From BP-191 sp035940575 (GTDB lineage: Bacteria > Actinomycetota > Actinomycetes > BP-191), in contig DASZER010000014.1 in NCBI GenBank assembly GCA_035940575.1, positions 1 to 58,325 on the forward strand: DNA of 58,325 nucleotides. The letters run 5' to 3'. Below, in pieces: positions 1 to 7,975 of the stretch. The position numbers were made by a program, and so were the translations under genes. How positions within the stretch are numbered: position 1 is the first letter of the stretch; every line of letters starts with the position of its first letter. The notes beneath the pieces were generated by a model, which did not search any database, was not told the origin of the DNA, and was given only the letters and a program-made list of their open reading frames with translations.

Positions 1-422
1 ACGTTGAGGCCGGCGATCTTGCCCGCCTCGGTCGTCGCCTGGCGCTGCGCGTCGTCGAAGTACGCGGGGACCGTGATGACGGCGTCGGTCACGGTGTCGC
101 CGAGGTACGCCTCCGCGTCGCGCTTGAGCTTCTGCAGCACGAACGCGCTGATCTGCTGCGGCGTGAAGTCCTTGCCGTCGACGCCGATCGTCCAGTCGGT
201 GCCCATGTGGCGCTTCACGGACCGGATCGTCCGGTCGACGTTCGTCACCGCCTGGCGCTTGGCGACCTCGCCGACGAGCACCTCGCCGTTCTTGGCGAAC
301 GCCACGACGGACGGCGTCGTACGGCTGCCCTCGGCGTTCGCGATGACCGTCGGCTCGCCGCCCTCCAGGACGGAGACGACGGAGTTGGTGGTACCGAGGT
401 CGATGCCGACCGCTCGTGCCAT
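1..422 (-). CDS. dnaK: Chaperone protein DnaK, N-terminal part (cut by window edge)
   Basis: Only the first ~140 codons are present; the gene runs off the left edge. The product opens MARAVGIDLGTTNSVVSVLE, the phosphate-1 motif of the Hsp70 ATPase domain, followed by the typical stretches NAEGSRTTPSVVAF and DAVITVPAYFDDAQRQAT. DnaK is the ATP-dependent Hsp70 chaperone that works with DnaJ and GrpE in protein folding. The ATG at 422 is preceded by an AGGTGA-like Shine-Dalgarno. In actinobacteria the dnaK operon is usually repressed by HspR, and a degenerate operator-like repeat lies about 25 bases upstream. Confidence 0.97.
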   Translation of the reverse strand, partial: MARAVGIDLGTTNSVVSVLEGGEPTVIANAEGSRTTPSVVAFAKNGEVLVGEVAKRQAVTNVDRTIRSVKRHMGTDWTIGVDGKDFTPQQISAFVLQKLKRDAEAYLGDTVTDAVITVPAYFDDAQRQATTEAGKIAGLN

Positions 423-445
423 GTCACTCACCTGTGGATCTCGAA

Positions 446-466
446 GTTGATGGGAAGTGACTCAAT
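446..466 (-). promoter_or_regulatory. Degenerate HAIR-like (HspR operator) site upstream of dnaK
   Basis: Read on the minus strand this is ATTGAGT, seven bases, then CATCAAC. The HspR operator HAIR is CTTGAGT-N7-ACTCAAG: the left half matches 6 of 7, the right half only 4 of 7. The core TTGA...TCAA symmetry and the position just upstream of dnaK fit, but the match is weak. Confidence 0.35.
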
Positions 467-577
467 GATGCGGGGCGGGCTCGCCGACGTCAAGCCGAGT
501 TGCGTCTTGTCGGCTCACTTTTCCTGCGCGGCGAGTCGTACGCAGGAGAGCACGCACCGTTACCGAACAATGACACC

Positions 578-1453
578 GTGGCGAAAACCGGACAGGCGTC
601 GCCCCTGAGCGGGCGGCTGCTCGCGATCGGGCTCGGCGTCGCCGCGGCCGCGATCGCGTTCGGGGTCGCGTCGACCGTCGGCGGCGCGCTCGCCGGCGGC
701 GACCACGACGCCGTCCTCCTGCCGCTCGCGCTCTCCGGCGCCGTCGCCCTCGGGCTCGGCGTCGCCTCCGTCGCGGGGTCGGAGGTCACGCAGCCGCACG
801 GCGCCGCCCACGCCCGCCGCGCCCTCGGGCTCGTGGCGCCGGTGGCGGTGCTGGTCGCGCTGTTCGCGTACTCGTCGGACTCCGCGGCGCCGTTGCGGGC
901 GCCGTTGTCGATCGCGCCGACCGCGGCCCCGCTCGCCACGCGCCCGGTCGCGCCGGCGCCGCCGGTGGTCGTTCCGTCGGACGAGACCGCGCCTCCGGCC
1001 TCACGCCCGAACGCTCCCGCCGCGCCCGTCGCGCGTCCCGTGAACGGCCCCGTCGCCCGTCCCGTGGCGGGCGGCCCCGTGGCCGGTCCTGTCGCCGGCC
1101 CCGTGGCCGGTCCCGTGGTTGGCCCGGTGGCCGGGCCCGTCGCGGGTCCCGTGGCCGGTCCGGTCGCCGGTCCCGACGTGCGGCCGCGAACGCCCGCGGG
1201 CCCCGTCGCCGTGCCGCCCGCCGCGCCGAGCGACGCCGGCCCGGACGACCCCGCGGTGCGCCCCCGCCCCGCTCCAGACCTCCCCGGCGCGGGCCCGGCG
1301 ATCGTCGACTCGCCTACTCGGGAGCGGCCGTCGTACCGGCCAGGGTCATCCTCGTGCCGGGGCCGACGCCATGGCCTGGGAAGAAGCCGGAAGGCGCCTC
1401 GACCGCGGCCGTGTACGGCCCGGCGGGCGGGTAGGACCGGCAGGGGTCGCTAG
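578..1453 (+). CDS. Membrane protein with a Pro/Val/Ala/Gly repeat tail, function unknown
   Basis: About 291 residues from the GTG at 578, chosen because hydrophobic sequence starts soon after it; no clear Shine-Dalgarno is visible, so a leaderless start is possible. Two hydrophobic segments (about residues 13-42 and 48-66) and a third near residues 82-95 are followed by a Pro/Ala/Val-rich tail with a run of GPVA units. The tail looks extracytoplasmic, like a wall-spanning linker. I recognise no domain. The last ~140 bases overlap, antisense, the 3' end of the DUF192 lipoprotein gene, and the final ~45 residues become Arg-rich and lose the repeat character, so the true C-terminus may be shorter or a frameshift may be present. 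Confidence 0.55.
   Translation: MAKTGQASPLSGRLLAIGLGVAAAAIAFGVASTVGGALAGGDHDAVLLPLALSGAVALGLGVASVAGSEVTQPHGAAHARRALGLVAPVAVLVALFAYSSDSAAPLRAPLSIAPTAAPLATRPVAPAPPVVVPSDETAPPASRPNAPAAPVARPVNGPVARPVAGGPVAGPVAGPVAGPVVGPVAGPVAGPVAGPVAGPDVRPRTPAGPVAVPPAAPSDAGPDDPAVRPRPAPDLPGAGPAIVDSPTRERPSYRPGSSSCRGRRHGLGRSRKAPRPRPCTARRAGRTGRGR
1072..1176 (+). repeat. Degenerate 12-base coding tandem repeat (GPVA units)
   Basis: About nine consecutive 12-base units of the form GGCCCCGTGGCC, with third-position variation, encode Gly-Pro-Val-Ala/Val repeats in the membrane protein tail. Synonymous variation between units shows that the peptide rather than the DNA is conserved. Confidence 0.85.
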
Positions 1454-1796
1454 TGCACGGCGTCATCTCCGCCGTGCTGACCACCCGGTCGCCGTCCACG
1501 TAGGCGATCGACAGGGGGACCAGCGTCCCCTTCATCCAGAAGCCGACGGTCGTCCGGCCCGGGAACAGGAAGATCATCCCCGTCCCCTCCGGCAGGTCGC
1601 CGCGCTGCATCAGCCCCCGCGCGCGCTGCTCGCGCGTGCGCGCGACCTCCACCGTCAGCGGCGGGGCCCCCTCGAACGTCACCGTCACCGCCGGGTCGAA
1701 CCCGCTCGCCGGCGCGGGCGGCAGCCCGGCCTCGGGGTCGGCGCCGCCGGAGCAGGCGACGAGCGCGAGGGCGGCGAGCAACGGTCGGAGGCGCAC
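1314..1796 (-). CDS. DUF192 family lipoprotein
   Basis: From the GTG at 1796 the product (160 aa) starts with a short hydrophobic signal and a lipobox-like LVAC (Cys15), so it is probably a lipid-anchored exported protein. The remainder is a DUF192 domain, recognisable by REQRARGLMQRGDLPEGTGMI, FPGRTTVGFWMKGT and VPLSIAYVDGD. DUF192 proteins are small beta-rich proteins of unknown role, often secreted or lipid anchored. The gene converges on, and overlaps by 140 bases, the repeat membrane protein gene. In-frame codons continue upstream of 1796, but the signal peptide argues for this start. Confidence 0.85.
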   Translation of the reverse strand: MRLRPLLAALALVACSGGADPEAGLPPAPASGFDPAVTVTFEGAPPLTVEVARTREQRARGLMQRGDLPEGTGMIFLFPGRTTVGFWMKGTLVPLSIAYVDGDRVVSTAEMTPCTSDPCRSYPPAGPYTAAVEAPSGFFPGHGVGPGTRMTLAGTTAAPE

Positions 1797-1892
1797 GGCG
1801 GCAGCGTACGGCGCCCGCGCCCCCGCGTCCGTGCACCGTCCACAGGCGGGAGCCCCGTTTCGGCCCCCTCGTCCACAGCCCGAGCGAGCCGG

Positions 1893-1922
1893 TTCGACCG
1901 TGTCCCGACCGCGCCGTAGGCT
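1893..1922 (+). promoter_or_regulatory. Possible sigma-A type promoter for the Fe-S reductase gene
   Basis: TTCGAC (1893-1898) and TAGGCT (1917-1922) are separated by 18 bases and lie about 40 bases before the ATG at 1964. The match to TTGACA/TATAAT is partial; this is a positional guess. Confidence 0.3.
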
Positions 1923-1963
1923 TCGCCCGCGCACAACTCGCCTCCCGAAGGGGCTCTCGCCCG

Positions 1964-4192
1964 ATGCAGACGTTCGCGATCGCGGTCTCGCTGACGATCA
2001 CGGTCATCGCCGTCGCCATGGTGCTGCGCACCGCGGCGCGCATGACCCGCATCGTCAAGCTCGGCCGGCCCGACCCCGAGCGGTTCGACCAGCCCGGCTC
2101 CCGCCTGCGCAACGTCCTCGTGGAGACGTTCGGGCACACGCGGATGCTCAAGTGGTCCGTGCCGGGAATGGCGCACTGGGCCGTGTTCCTCGGCTTCATC
2201 GTGCTGTTCGGGAGCCTCGTCGAGGCGTACGGCGAGCTGTTCGACGACGGCTTCCACCTGCCGCTGACCGACCGCATCGAGGCCTACGGCCTCGTCGTCG
2301 AGGTCATCGCCGCGCTCACGCTGCTCGGCATCCTCGTGCTGATGGGCATCCGGCTCACCCGCCGCCCCTCGGTGGCCGGGCGCAGGTCGCGCTTCCTCGG
2401 CTCGACGCAGTGGCAGGCGTACTACGTCGAATGGACGATCGTCGGCGTCGCCCTCGCGGTGTTCACGCTGCGCGGCCTGCGCGTCGCGCTCGGCACGTTC
2501 CCCTACGGCCGCGCCAACGTCGTCTCCTACTTCGTCGGCGAGAAGGTCTTCGGCGGCCTCTCCGAGCACGCGCTGCACAACTGGCTCTACGCCGCCGCGA
2601 CGTTCAAGATCGCGATCTCGATGGTGTGGTTCATCGTGATCGCCTCGAACATCACGATGGGCGTCGCGTGGCACCGGTTCACCGCGCCGTTCAACATCGC
2701 GTTCAAGCGGTTCTCCAACGGCAAGGTCGCGCTCGGCCCGCTGCGCCCGCTGGACGTGAACTTCGAGGACCCGCGGGACGACGACGTCTACGGCGCGGGC
2801 AAGGTCGAGGACCTGAGCTGGAAGCAGCTTCTCGACCTGCCGACGTGCACCGAGTGCGGCCGCTGCCAGTCGCAGTGCCCCGCGTGGAACACCGGCAAGC
2901 CGCTCTCGCCCAAGCTCGTGATCCTGTCGCTGCGCGACCACCTGTTCGCGAAGGCGCCGTACCTCCTCGACCCCGCGACCGCCTCCCCCGAGGCCGCGGC
3001 CGAGGCGGAGCGACCGCTCGTGGGGACGTACGAGCAGGGCGGCGTCATCGACCCGGACGTCCTGTGGTCGTGCACGACGTGCGGCGCCTGCGTGGAGCAG
3101 TGCCCGGTCGACATCGAGCACGTCGACACGATCCTCGACATGCGCCGCTACCAGGTGCTGATCGAGTCGTCGTTCCCGAGCGAGGCCGGCGTGATGCTGC
3201 GCAACCTCGAGCAGCAGGGCAACCCGTGGGGCCTCTCCCCGAACGCCCGCAACGACTGGATGGAGGACCTCTCCTTCCCTGTCTACGTCGCCGAGGGGCG
3301 CATCCCCGACGACGTCGAGTGGCTGTTCTGGGTCGGCTGCGCCGGCGCGCTGGAGGACCGCTCCAAGAAGGTCACCCGCGCGGTGGCCGAGCTGCTGCAC
3401 ACGGCGGGCGTGGCGTTCGCGGTGCTCGGCTCGCAGGAGGGCTGCACCGGCGACCCGGCGCGCCGCCTGGGCAACGAGTACCTGTTCACCGAGCTCGGCA
3501 AGGCCAACGTCGAGCTGCTCAACTCGAAGAACGCCAAGAAGATCGTCGCGAGCTGCCCGCACTGCTTCAACACGATCGCCCGCGAGTACCCGCAGCTCGG
3601 CGGCGACTACGAGGTCATCCACCACACGCAGCTCCTCGGCCGCCTCATCGACGAGGGGCGCCTCGTGCCAGTGAGCCGCGTCGACGCCGACGTGACGTAC
3701 CACGACCCGTGCTACCTCGGCCGGCACAACCAGGTCTACACGCCGCCGCGCGAGGTCCTCGACGCGATCCAGGGCCTCAAGAACACCGAGATGCACCGCT
3801 GCAAGGAGCGCGGCTTCTGCTGCGGCGCGGGCGGCGCGCGCATGTGGATGGAGGAGCGCATCGGCAAGCAGGTCAACGTCGAGCGCACCGAGGAGGCCCT
3901 CGCCACCGGCGCGGACATCGTGTCGACGGCGTGCCCGTACTGCATGGTCATGCTCTCCGACGCTGTCCAGGCCAAGAAGGCGGAGGGCCAGGCGGCGGAG
4001 CACGTCGAGGTGCTCGACGTCGCCCAGATCCTCGCCCGCTCGCTCGTCCGCGAGGAGCCTGCCGTCCGGGCGCTGACCGCGCCGGTCGAGCCGTCGCCCG
4101 ACGCGGCGGCCGCGGCGCCCGCCGCGCCCGAGCTGGCGGCGGCCGGCGAGGCCCCCGCGGGCGGCTCGCCGAGCGCGCCCGAGGTGGGCTGA
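1964..4192 (+). CDS. Membrane (Fe-S)-binding heterodisulfide-reductase-like oxidoreductase (Rv0338c type)
   Basis: 742 aa. The N-terminal ~270 residues hold about six transmembrane segments, like the membrane subunits of HdrE/NarI-type systems. Two 4Fe-4S ferredoxin clusters follow: CTECGRCQSQCP (from about residue 295) and CTTCGACVEQCP. The C-terminal half carries two CCG-type cysteine domains, with CPHC, a CCGAGG motif and CPYC. This is the architecture of the actinobacterial Rv0338c iron-sulfur reductase and of GlpC/HdrD-like proteins, which are thought to pass electrons between a cytosolic donor and the quinone pool. The tail after residue ~700 is Ala/Pro-rich. The substrate cannot be read from the sequence. 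The ATG at 1964 has GAAGGGG upstream. Confidence 0.9.
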   Translation: MQTFAIAVSLTITVIAVAMVLRTAARMTRIVKLGRPDPERFDQPGSRLRNVLVETFGHTRMLKWSVPGMAHWAVFLGFIVLFGSLVEAYGELFDDGFHLPLTDRIEAYGLVVEVIAALTLLGILVLMGIRLTRRPSVAGRRSRFLGSTQWQAYYVEWTIVGVALAVFTLRGLRVALGTFPYGRANVVSYFVGEKVFGGLSEHALHNWLYAAATFKIAISMVWFIVIASNITMGVAWHRFTAPFNIAFKRFSNGKVALGPLRPLDVNFEDPRDDDVYGAGKVEDLSWKQLLDLPTCTECGRCQSQCPAWNTGKPLSPKLVILSLRDHLFAKAPYLLDPATASPEAAAEAERPLVGTYEQGGVIDPDVLWSCTTCGACVEQCPVDIEHVDTILDMRRYQVLIESSFPSEAGVMLRNLEQQGNPWGLSPNARNDWMEDLSFPVYVAEGRIPDDVEWLFWVGCAGALEDRSKKVTRAVAELLHTAGVAFAVLGSQEGCTGDPARRLGNEYLFTELGKANVELLNSKNAKKIVASCPHCFNTIAREYPQLGGDYEVIHHTQLLGRLIDEGRLVPVSRVDADVTYHDPCYLGRHNQVYTPPREVLDAIQGLKNTEMHRCKERGFCCGAGGARMWMEERIGKQVNVERTEEALATGADIVSTACPYCMVMLSDAVQAKKAEGQAAEHVEVLDVAQILARSLVREEPAVRALTAPVEPSPDAAAAAPAAPELAAAGEAPAGGSPSAPEVG

Positions 4193-4284
4193 TCGTCCGG
4201 CGCGGACGACCGACGCCTCCTCCGGACGAGGAACCGGAGGGGCTGCGAGAGCTGCGCGACCCGTTCGAGGCCGCCGCGGCGCGC

Positions 4285-4830
4285 ATGGCGGCGCGCCGCG
4301 AGGATGACGCGGCGGCCGAGAAGGCGGAGCGCGCCGTCCTGCGCGGCGACCGGCGGCCGAAGCGCAACGTCCTCGCCAAGGTCGGCATCGGGCTCGTGGC
4401 GCTGCTCGCGCTCGGCACCGCGGCGCTCGCGCGGCAGCCCAGGCCGCCGGCCCTGCCGGCGAGCTGCGACCGGCCGTCGTTCGCCCTCGCGTCGCCCGCG
4501 AAGCAGAGCAGGCCGCTCGCGTACACGATGGTCGGGCCCGAGGAGAAGCGGTACATGCTCGCGCTCAACACCTCCGGCTTCGTCCGCGACGCCGGCGGCG
4601 CGTGGCGCCCCGTGACCCTGCCGGGCCGCCCGCGCGACCAGGTCGTCTACGTGGGCGACGAGCCGATGACCGGCTGCCGGCGCAGCGGCGTGCTCAACCT
4701 GCCCGTCCCGCTCGGCGAGCACGTCGTGACGATGTACGAGCTGCCGCCGACCGGGAGCGCGGTCGAGGTGGCCCGCCAGACGGTCGAGGTCGTCGCGCCC
4801 GACGAGGACGACCTGGAGGTGCCGCGGTAG
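4285..4830 (+). CDS. Single-pass membrane protein of unknown function
   Basis: About 181 aa from the first in-frame ATG. A charged cytoplasmic N-terminus is followed by one transmembrane helix (about residues 28-44) and an extracytoplasmic ~130-residue domain with two cysteines (ASCDRPS and MTGCRRSG) that could pair. I recognise no family. The reading frame stays coding-like upstream back to a CTG at 4189, right at the stop of the Fe-S reductase gene, with the acidic stretch PPPDEEPEGLRELRDPFEAA. The real start may therefore be a rare codon near 4189, giving a gene coupled to the reductase. Confidence 0.7.
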   Translation: MAARREDDAAAEKAERAVLRGDRRPKRNVLAKVGIGLVALLALGTAALARQPRPPALPASCDRPSFALASPAKQSRPLAYTMVGPEEKRYMLALNTSGFVRDAGGAWRPVTLPGRPRDQVVYVGDEPMTGCRRSGVLNLPVPLGEHVVTMYELPPTGSAVEVARQTVEVVAPDEDDLEVPR

Positions 4831-4836
4831 CGGCAC

Positions 4837-4856
4837 GGTTCGCCCAGCGCGAAACC
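4837..4856 (+). terminator. Possible hairpin terminator
   Basis: GGTTCGC, a five-base loop and GCGAAACC can pair with one bulged base directly after the stop codon at 4830. There is no T-run, as is common in high-GC actinobacteria. Confidence 0.35.
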
Positions 4857-4894
4857 GGGTGGCGCGTACGCCCCGCGATGGTTGACTCGGCGCG

Positions 4895-6196
4895 GTGAGC
4901 CAGCAGCAGCCGGAGGCCTACGTCCTCCCGCCGGTCGCGCGCGCCCGCGCCTCGGTCCTCGGGCTGCGCGACTTCCGGCTCCTGTGGATAGGACAGACCG
5001 TGTCGGCGGTCGGCGACCAGATCTTCCCGATCGCGGTCGCGCTCAAGATCATCACGTCCGGTGGCAGGCCCGCCGACCTCGGCCTCGTCCTCATGGGCCG
5101 CTCGCTCGGCATGGTGCTGTTCCTCACCGTCGGCGGCGTCTACGCCGACCGGCTCCCGCGCACCCGGATCATGATCGGCTCGGACCTCCTGCGGTTCGTC
5201 GCCGTGGCGGGGCTCGCGATGACGCCGGGCGACGTGCCGCTGTGGGTGCTCGTGGCGCTGACGTTCGGGGTGGGCGGCGGCGAGGCGTTCTTCCGGCCCG
5301 CGTACGGCGCCGTCGTGCCGAGCGTCGTCCCGAAGGACAGGCTCACCAACGCCAACGCGCTCACGTCCGTGTCGCTCAAGACCTCGATGCTGCTCGGACC
5401 CGCGCTCGGCGCCGCCGTGGTCGGCATCGGCGGCGCGCGGTGGGCGCTCGGCATCGACGCGGCGACGTTCCTCGTCAGCATGCTCACGCTGCTGCGCATC
5501 GCCGAGCCGCCGCTGGCCGCGCGCGGCGAGCGCAAGTCCGGCATCCACGAGGCGCTCGAAGGCGTGCGCGCCGTCCGCGAGCGGCCGTGGGTGGCCGCGA
5601 TCCTCGTCATGGCGACGCTGCACCTCATGCTCGCCGTCGCGCCGATGGTCGTGCTCCAGCCGTTCATCGCCGTGGAGCGCCTCGGCGGCAGGAGCGCCTA
5701 CGCCGCCATCGTCACCGTCTACGCCGCCGGCGGCCTCGTCGGGGCGCTCCTCTGCACGCGGTTCAAGCCGCGGCACCCGGGGCTGTGGGCGCTGGCGGGC
5801 CTGCTGCCGCACACGCCGCTGCTGATCGCGCTCGGCTACAGCAGGTCGTTCTGGCTCGTCGCGGGGCTGTCGTTCGTGTCCGGGATCGGGCTCGAGCCGT
5901 TCCAGATCTGGTGGTCCTCGGCGCTGCAGCGCGAGATCCCGCCGGAGTTGCTCGCGCGCGTCATCTCGCTCGACTGGCTCATGTCGCTCGGCCTGCTGCC
6001 GGTAGGGCAGGCGCTCGCCGGGCCCGCCGCCGAGGCGTTCGGCCGCCCGGCGGTCATGGCCGTCGCCGCGGGCGTCATGCTCGTGACGTCGATCGCGGTC
6101 ATGCCCGTGCCGGGCGTCGCGGAGTTCCGCACGCCGCCGGGGCCGCCGTCGTACCGGCCTCGCCTGCGCCCCGCCTCCGCGCGGCCGAAGCCCTAG
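4895..6196 (+). CDS. Major facilitator superfamily transporter
   Basis: 433 aa with about 12 hydrophobic segments. The N-terminus LRDFRLLWIGQTVSAVGDQIF is typical of the MFS_3/enterobactin-exporter-like branch, and the loop between helices 2 and 3 has GGVYADRLPRTRIM, the MFS signature loop. A cytoplasmic loop around residues 205-230 separates the two six-helix halves. It is probably a proton-driven exporter of a small molecule; the substrate is unknown. The GTG start at 4895 has no obvious Shine-Dalgarno and may be leaderless. The stop overlaps the convergent dcd stop by four bases. Confidence 0.9.
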   Translation: MSQQQPEAYVLPPVARARASVLGLRDFRLLWIGQTVSAVGDQIFPIAVALKIITSGGRPADLGLVLMGRSLGMVLFLTVGGVYADRLPRTRIMIGSDLLRFVAVAGLAMTPGDVPLWVLVALTFGVGGGEAFFRPAYGAVVPSVVPKDRLTNANALTSVSLKTSMLLGPALGAAVVGIGGARWALGIDAATFLVSMLTLLRIAEPPLAARGERKSGIHEALEGVRAVRERPWVAAILVMATLHLMLAVAPMVVLQPFIAVERLGGRSAYAAIVTVYAAGGLVGALLCTRFKPRHPGLWALAGLLPHTPLLIALGYSRSFWLVAGLSFVSGIGLEPFQIWWSSALQREIPPELLARVISLDWLMSLGLLPVGQALAGPAAEAFGRPAVMAVAAGVMLVTSIAVMPVPGVAEFRTPPGPPSYRPRLRPASARPKP

Positions 6197-6774
6197 CCGC
6201 CGGTCCTGGCGCGGGTGAAGTCGCGGTACGACCGCGACGGCGTCGGCCCGCGCTGGCCCTGATAGCGGGAGCCGGTGGCGCCCGAGCCGTACGGCTTCTC
6301 GGCCGGCGACGACAGCCGGAACAGGCAGAGCTGCCCGATCTTCATGCCGGGCCAGAGCTTGATCGGGAGGTTCGCGACGTTCGACAGCTCCAGCGTCACG
6401 TGGCCCGTGAAGCCGGGGTCGATGAAGCCCGCGGTCGAGTGCGTGAGCAGCCCGAGCCGGCCGAGCGACGACTTGCCCTCCAGGCGCCCCGCGACGTCGT
6501 CGGGCAACGTCACGACCTCCAGGGTCGACCCGAGGACGAACTCGCCCGGGTGCAGGATGAACGCCTCCTCGCCGTCGGGCTCGACCAGCGTCGTGAGGTC
6601 GTCCTGCTGCTCCGCAGGGTCGATGTGCGGGTACCTGTGGTTCTCGAAGATCCGGAAGTACCTGTCGAGCCGCACGTCGATGCTCGACGGCTGCACGAGC
6701 ACGTCGTCGAACGGGTCGAGCACGACGCGACCGGCGTCGATCTCGGCCCGCAGGTCGCGGTCGGAGAGCAGCAT
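6193..6774 (-). CDS. dcd: dCTP deaminase (probably bifunctional, dUMP-forming)
   Basis: 193 aa, the usual length. Diagnostic segments are MLLSDRDLRAEI at the start, DVLVQPSSIDVRLD, the catalytic region LEGKSSLGRLGL and the nucleotide-binding loop HSTAGFIDPGFTGHVTLELSN. The enzyme converts dCTP to dUTP, or in the actinobacterial and Methanocaldococcus type directly to dUMP, feeding thymidylate synthesis. I infer the bifunctional type from lineage; it was not tested. The ATG at 6774 faces tRNA-Gly, 47 bases away. Confidence 0.95.
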   Translation of the reverse strand: MLLSDRDLRAEIDAGRVVLDPFDDVLVQPSSIDVRLDRYFRIFENHRYPHIDPAEQQDDLTTLVEPDGEEAFILHPGEFVLGSTLEVVTLPDDVAGRLEGKSSLGRLGLLTHSTAGFIDPGFTGHVTLELSNVANLPIKLWPGMKIGQLCLFRLSSPAEKPYGSGATGSRYQGQRGPTPSRSYRDFTRARTGG

Positions 6775-6821
6775 GGGCGGGAGTGTATAGACGCGCTCGG
6801 CTAGGATTGCCGACGCATCAT

Positions 6822-6895
6822 GCGGGTGTAGTTCAGAGGCAGAACACGAGCTTCCCAAGCTTGCAACGCGGGTTCGATTCCCGTCACCCGCTCCA
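6822..6895 (+). tRNA. tRNA-Gly (anticodon CCC)
   Basis: The acceptor stem GCGGGTG (6822-6828) pairs with CACCCGC (6885-6891), with a T discriminator and an encoded CCA at 6893-6895. The anticodon loop TTCCCAA gives anticodon CCC, reading GGG. The D-arm region (GTTCAGAGGCAGAAC) and T-loop (TTCGATT) are standard. A possible -10 element, TAGGAT, lies at 6802-6807. Confidence 0.97.
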
Positions 6896-6907
6896 CGCCG
6901 AGCGCCG

Positions 6908-7906
6908 CTACGACAGGTGGGCGCCGTCCACGGCACGCACCTTCCAGCCGGTCGTCAGCACGCCCGGCGCGGTCAGCGCGACGAGGCAGCCGCCGAAGCC
7001 GCCGCCGGTCATCCGCACGCCGTACACGCCCTCGGTCTCCCCGATCTTCTCGACCAGCCGGTCGATCGCGGGCGTCGAGACGTCGAAGTCCTCCGCGAGC
7101 GACGCGTGGCTCTCGCGCATGAGCCGCCCGGCGAGCGGCAGGTCGCCCGCGGCCAGCGCCGCCGCGAACGACCGCACGCGCTCGTTCTCCGTCACGACGT
7201 GCCGGGCGCGGCGGCGGAGCAACGAGTCGTCCAGCCTCTCGACGTCGTCGAGCGTCGCCGACCCCAAAGGCCCGATGACGGCGGCGGCGCGCACGGTGTC
7301 CTCGCGGCGGTCGGCGTACTCCGACCCGGCCAGCTCGCGCGGCTGCCGCGAGTCGACCACCACGACCTCGGCGTCGGGCGGCAGGGGGACGTACGACACC
7401 CCGAGGGTCGCGAAGTCCACGACCATCGCGTGCCCCGCCCTGCCGAGCGCGGACGACATCTGGTCGAGCAGCCCGGACGGCAGCCCTACGGCGGCGTGCT
7501 CGGCCCGCTGGCACAGCGCGGCCAGCTCCATCGGCGTCCCCGAGAAGCCCAGGGCCAGCGCGAGCGAGAGCTCCAACGCCGCCGACGACGACAGCCCCGC
7601 CCCCACCGGCAACGTCGTCGAGACCGTCCCCACGCCGCCCGCCGGAGGCCGCAGCACGGACACGACGCCGGCGACGTAGCGCGCCCACGACGGTGTCACG
7701 GACGCCGGGTCGGCGCAGGCCAACGGCACCGACGCGGGCTCGGGGTGCCCCTCCGACACGAGGGACACGACGTCGCCTCCGCGGCGCAGGACGACGGACG
7801 TGCCAAGGTCGATGGCCATGGGGCACGCGAGCCCGCCGGCGTAGTCGGTGTGGTCGCCGATGAGGTTCACGCGCCCCGGCGCGAAGGCCCTGACCGTCTC
7901 GTCCAC
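6908..7906 (-). CDS. galK: Galactokinase
   Basis: 332 aa GHMP-family kinase that phosphorylates galactose at C1 with ATP, the first committed step of the Leloir pathway. It shows the galactokinase signature FAPGRVNLIGDHTDYAGG near the N-terminus, the ATP-binding loop PVGAGLSSSAALE and the C-terminal GVRMTGGGFGGC. The usual Glu of GEHTDY is Asp here. The start is GTG at 7906 with no leader apparent; a -10-like TAGAGC sits six bases before it. The gene diverges from the galactoside operon and shares a promoter region with it; galT lies six genes away on the other strand. Confidence 0.95.
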   Translation of the reverse strand: MDETVRAFAPGRVNLIGDHTDYAGGLACPMAIDLGTSVVLRRGGDVVSLVSEGHPEPASVPLACADPASVTPSWARYVAGVVSVLRPPAGGVGTVSTTLPVGAGLSSSAALELSLALALGFSGTPMELAALCQRAEHAAVGLPSGLLDQMSSALGRAGHAMVVDFATLGVSYVPLPPDAEVVVVDSRQPRELAGSEYADRREDTVRAAAVIGPLGSATLDDVERLDDSLLRRRARHVVTENERVRSFAAALAAGDLPLAGRLMRESHASLAEDFDVSTPAIDRLVEKIGETEGVYGVRMTGGGFGGCLVALTAPGVLTTGWKVRAVDGAHLS

Positions 7907-7912
7907 GCTGTC

Positions 7913-7969
7913 GCTCTACCCCCAGGAGTCACACCGAACGCGGTTCGCGCGAGGAAGCGAGGGTAGACG
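7913..7969. promoter_or_regulatory. Mirror-image divergent promoters with a central palindrome (galK / galactoside operon)
   Basis: Two -10-like boxes face outward: TAGAGC on the minus strand (7918 to 7913) and TAGACG on the plus strand (7964-7969). Each ends six bases before its start codon (GTG 7906, ATG 7976), which suggests leaderless mRNAs. The 13-base palindrome CGAAC-GCG-GTTCG (7935-7947) lies in the middle. Counting a 17-base spacer back from each -10 puts both -35 regions on this palindrome, so one repressor there could close both promoters. The regulator is not in the window. Confidence 0.55.
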
Positions 7970-7975
7970 GCGATC

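Noticed and set aside
1072..1176. Regular repeats that might suggest a CRISPR or a regulatory iteron array
   Set aside because: 12-base units in frame encode GPVA without spacers; it is a coding repeat.
1838..1877. DnaA boxes before the Fe-S reductase gene
   Set aside because: Two GTCCACAG copies share only seven bases with the box and lie inside or beside the DUF192 start region; too weak.
1636..4284. N-terminal extension of the frame that ends at 4830
   Set aside because: It runs across the Fe-S reductase gene in another frame and is Arg/Pro-rich; only the part after the reductase stop is plausible.
6822..6895. tRNA-Gly as an integration site for a mobile element
   Set aside because: No integrase and no repeated tRNA 3' end was seen nearby; flanks are housekeeping and sugar genes.
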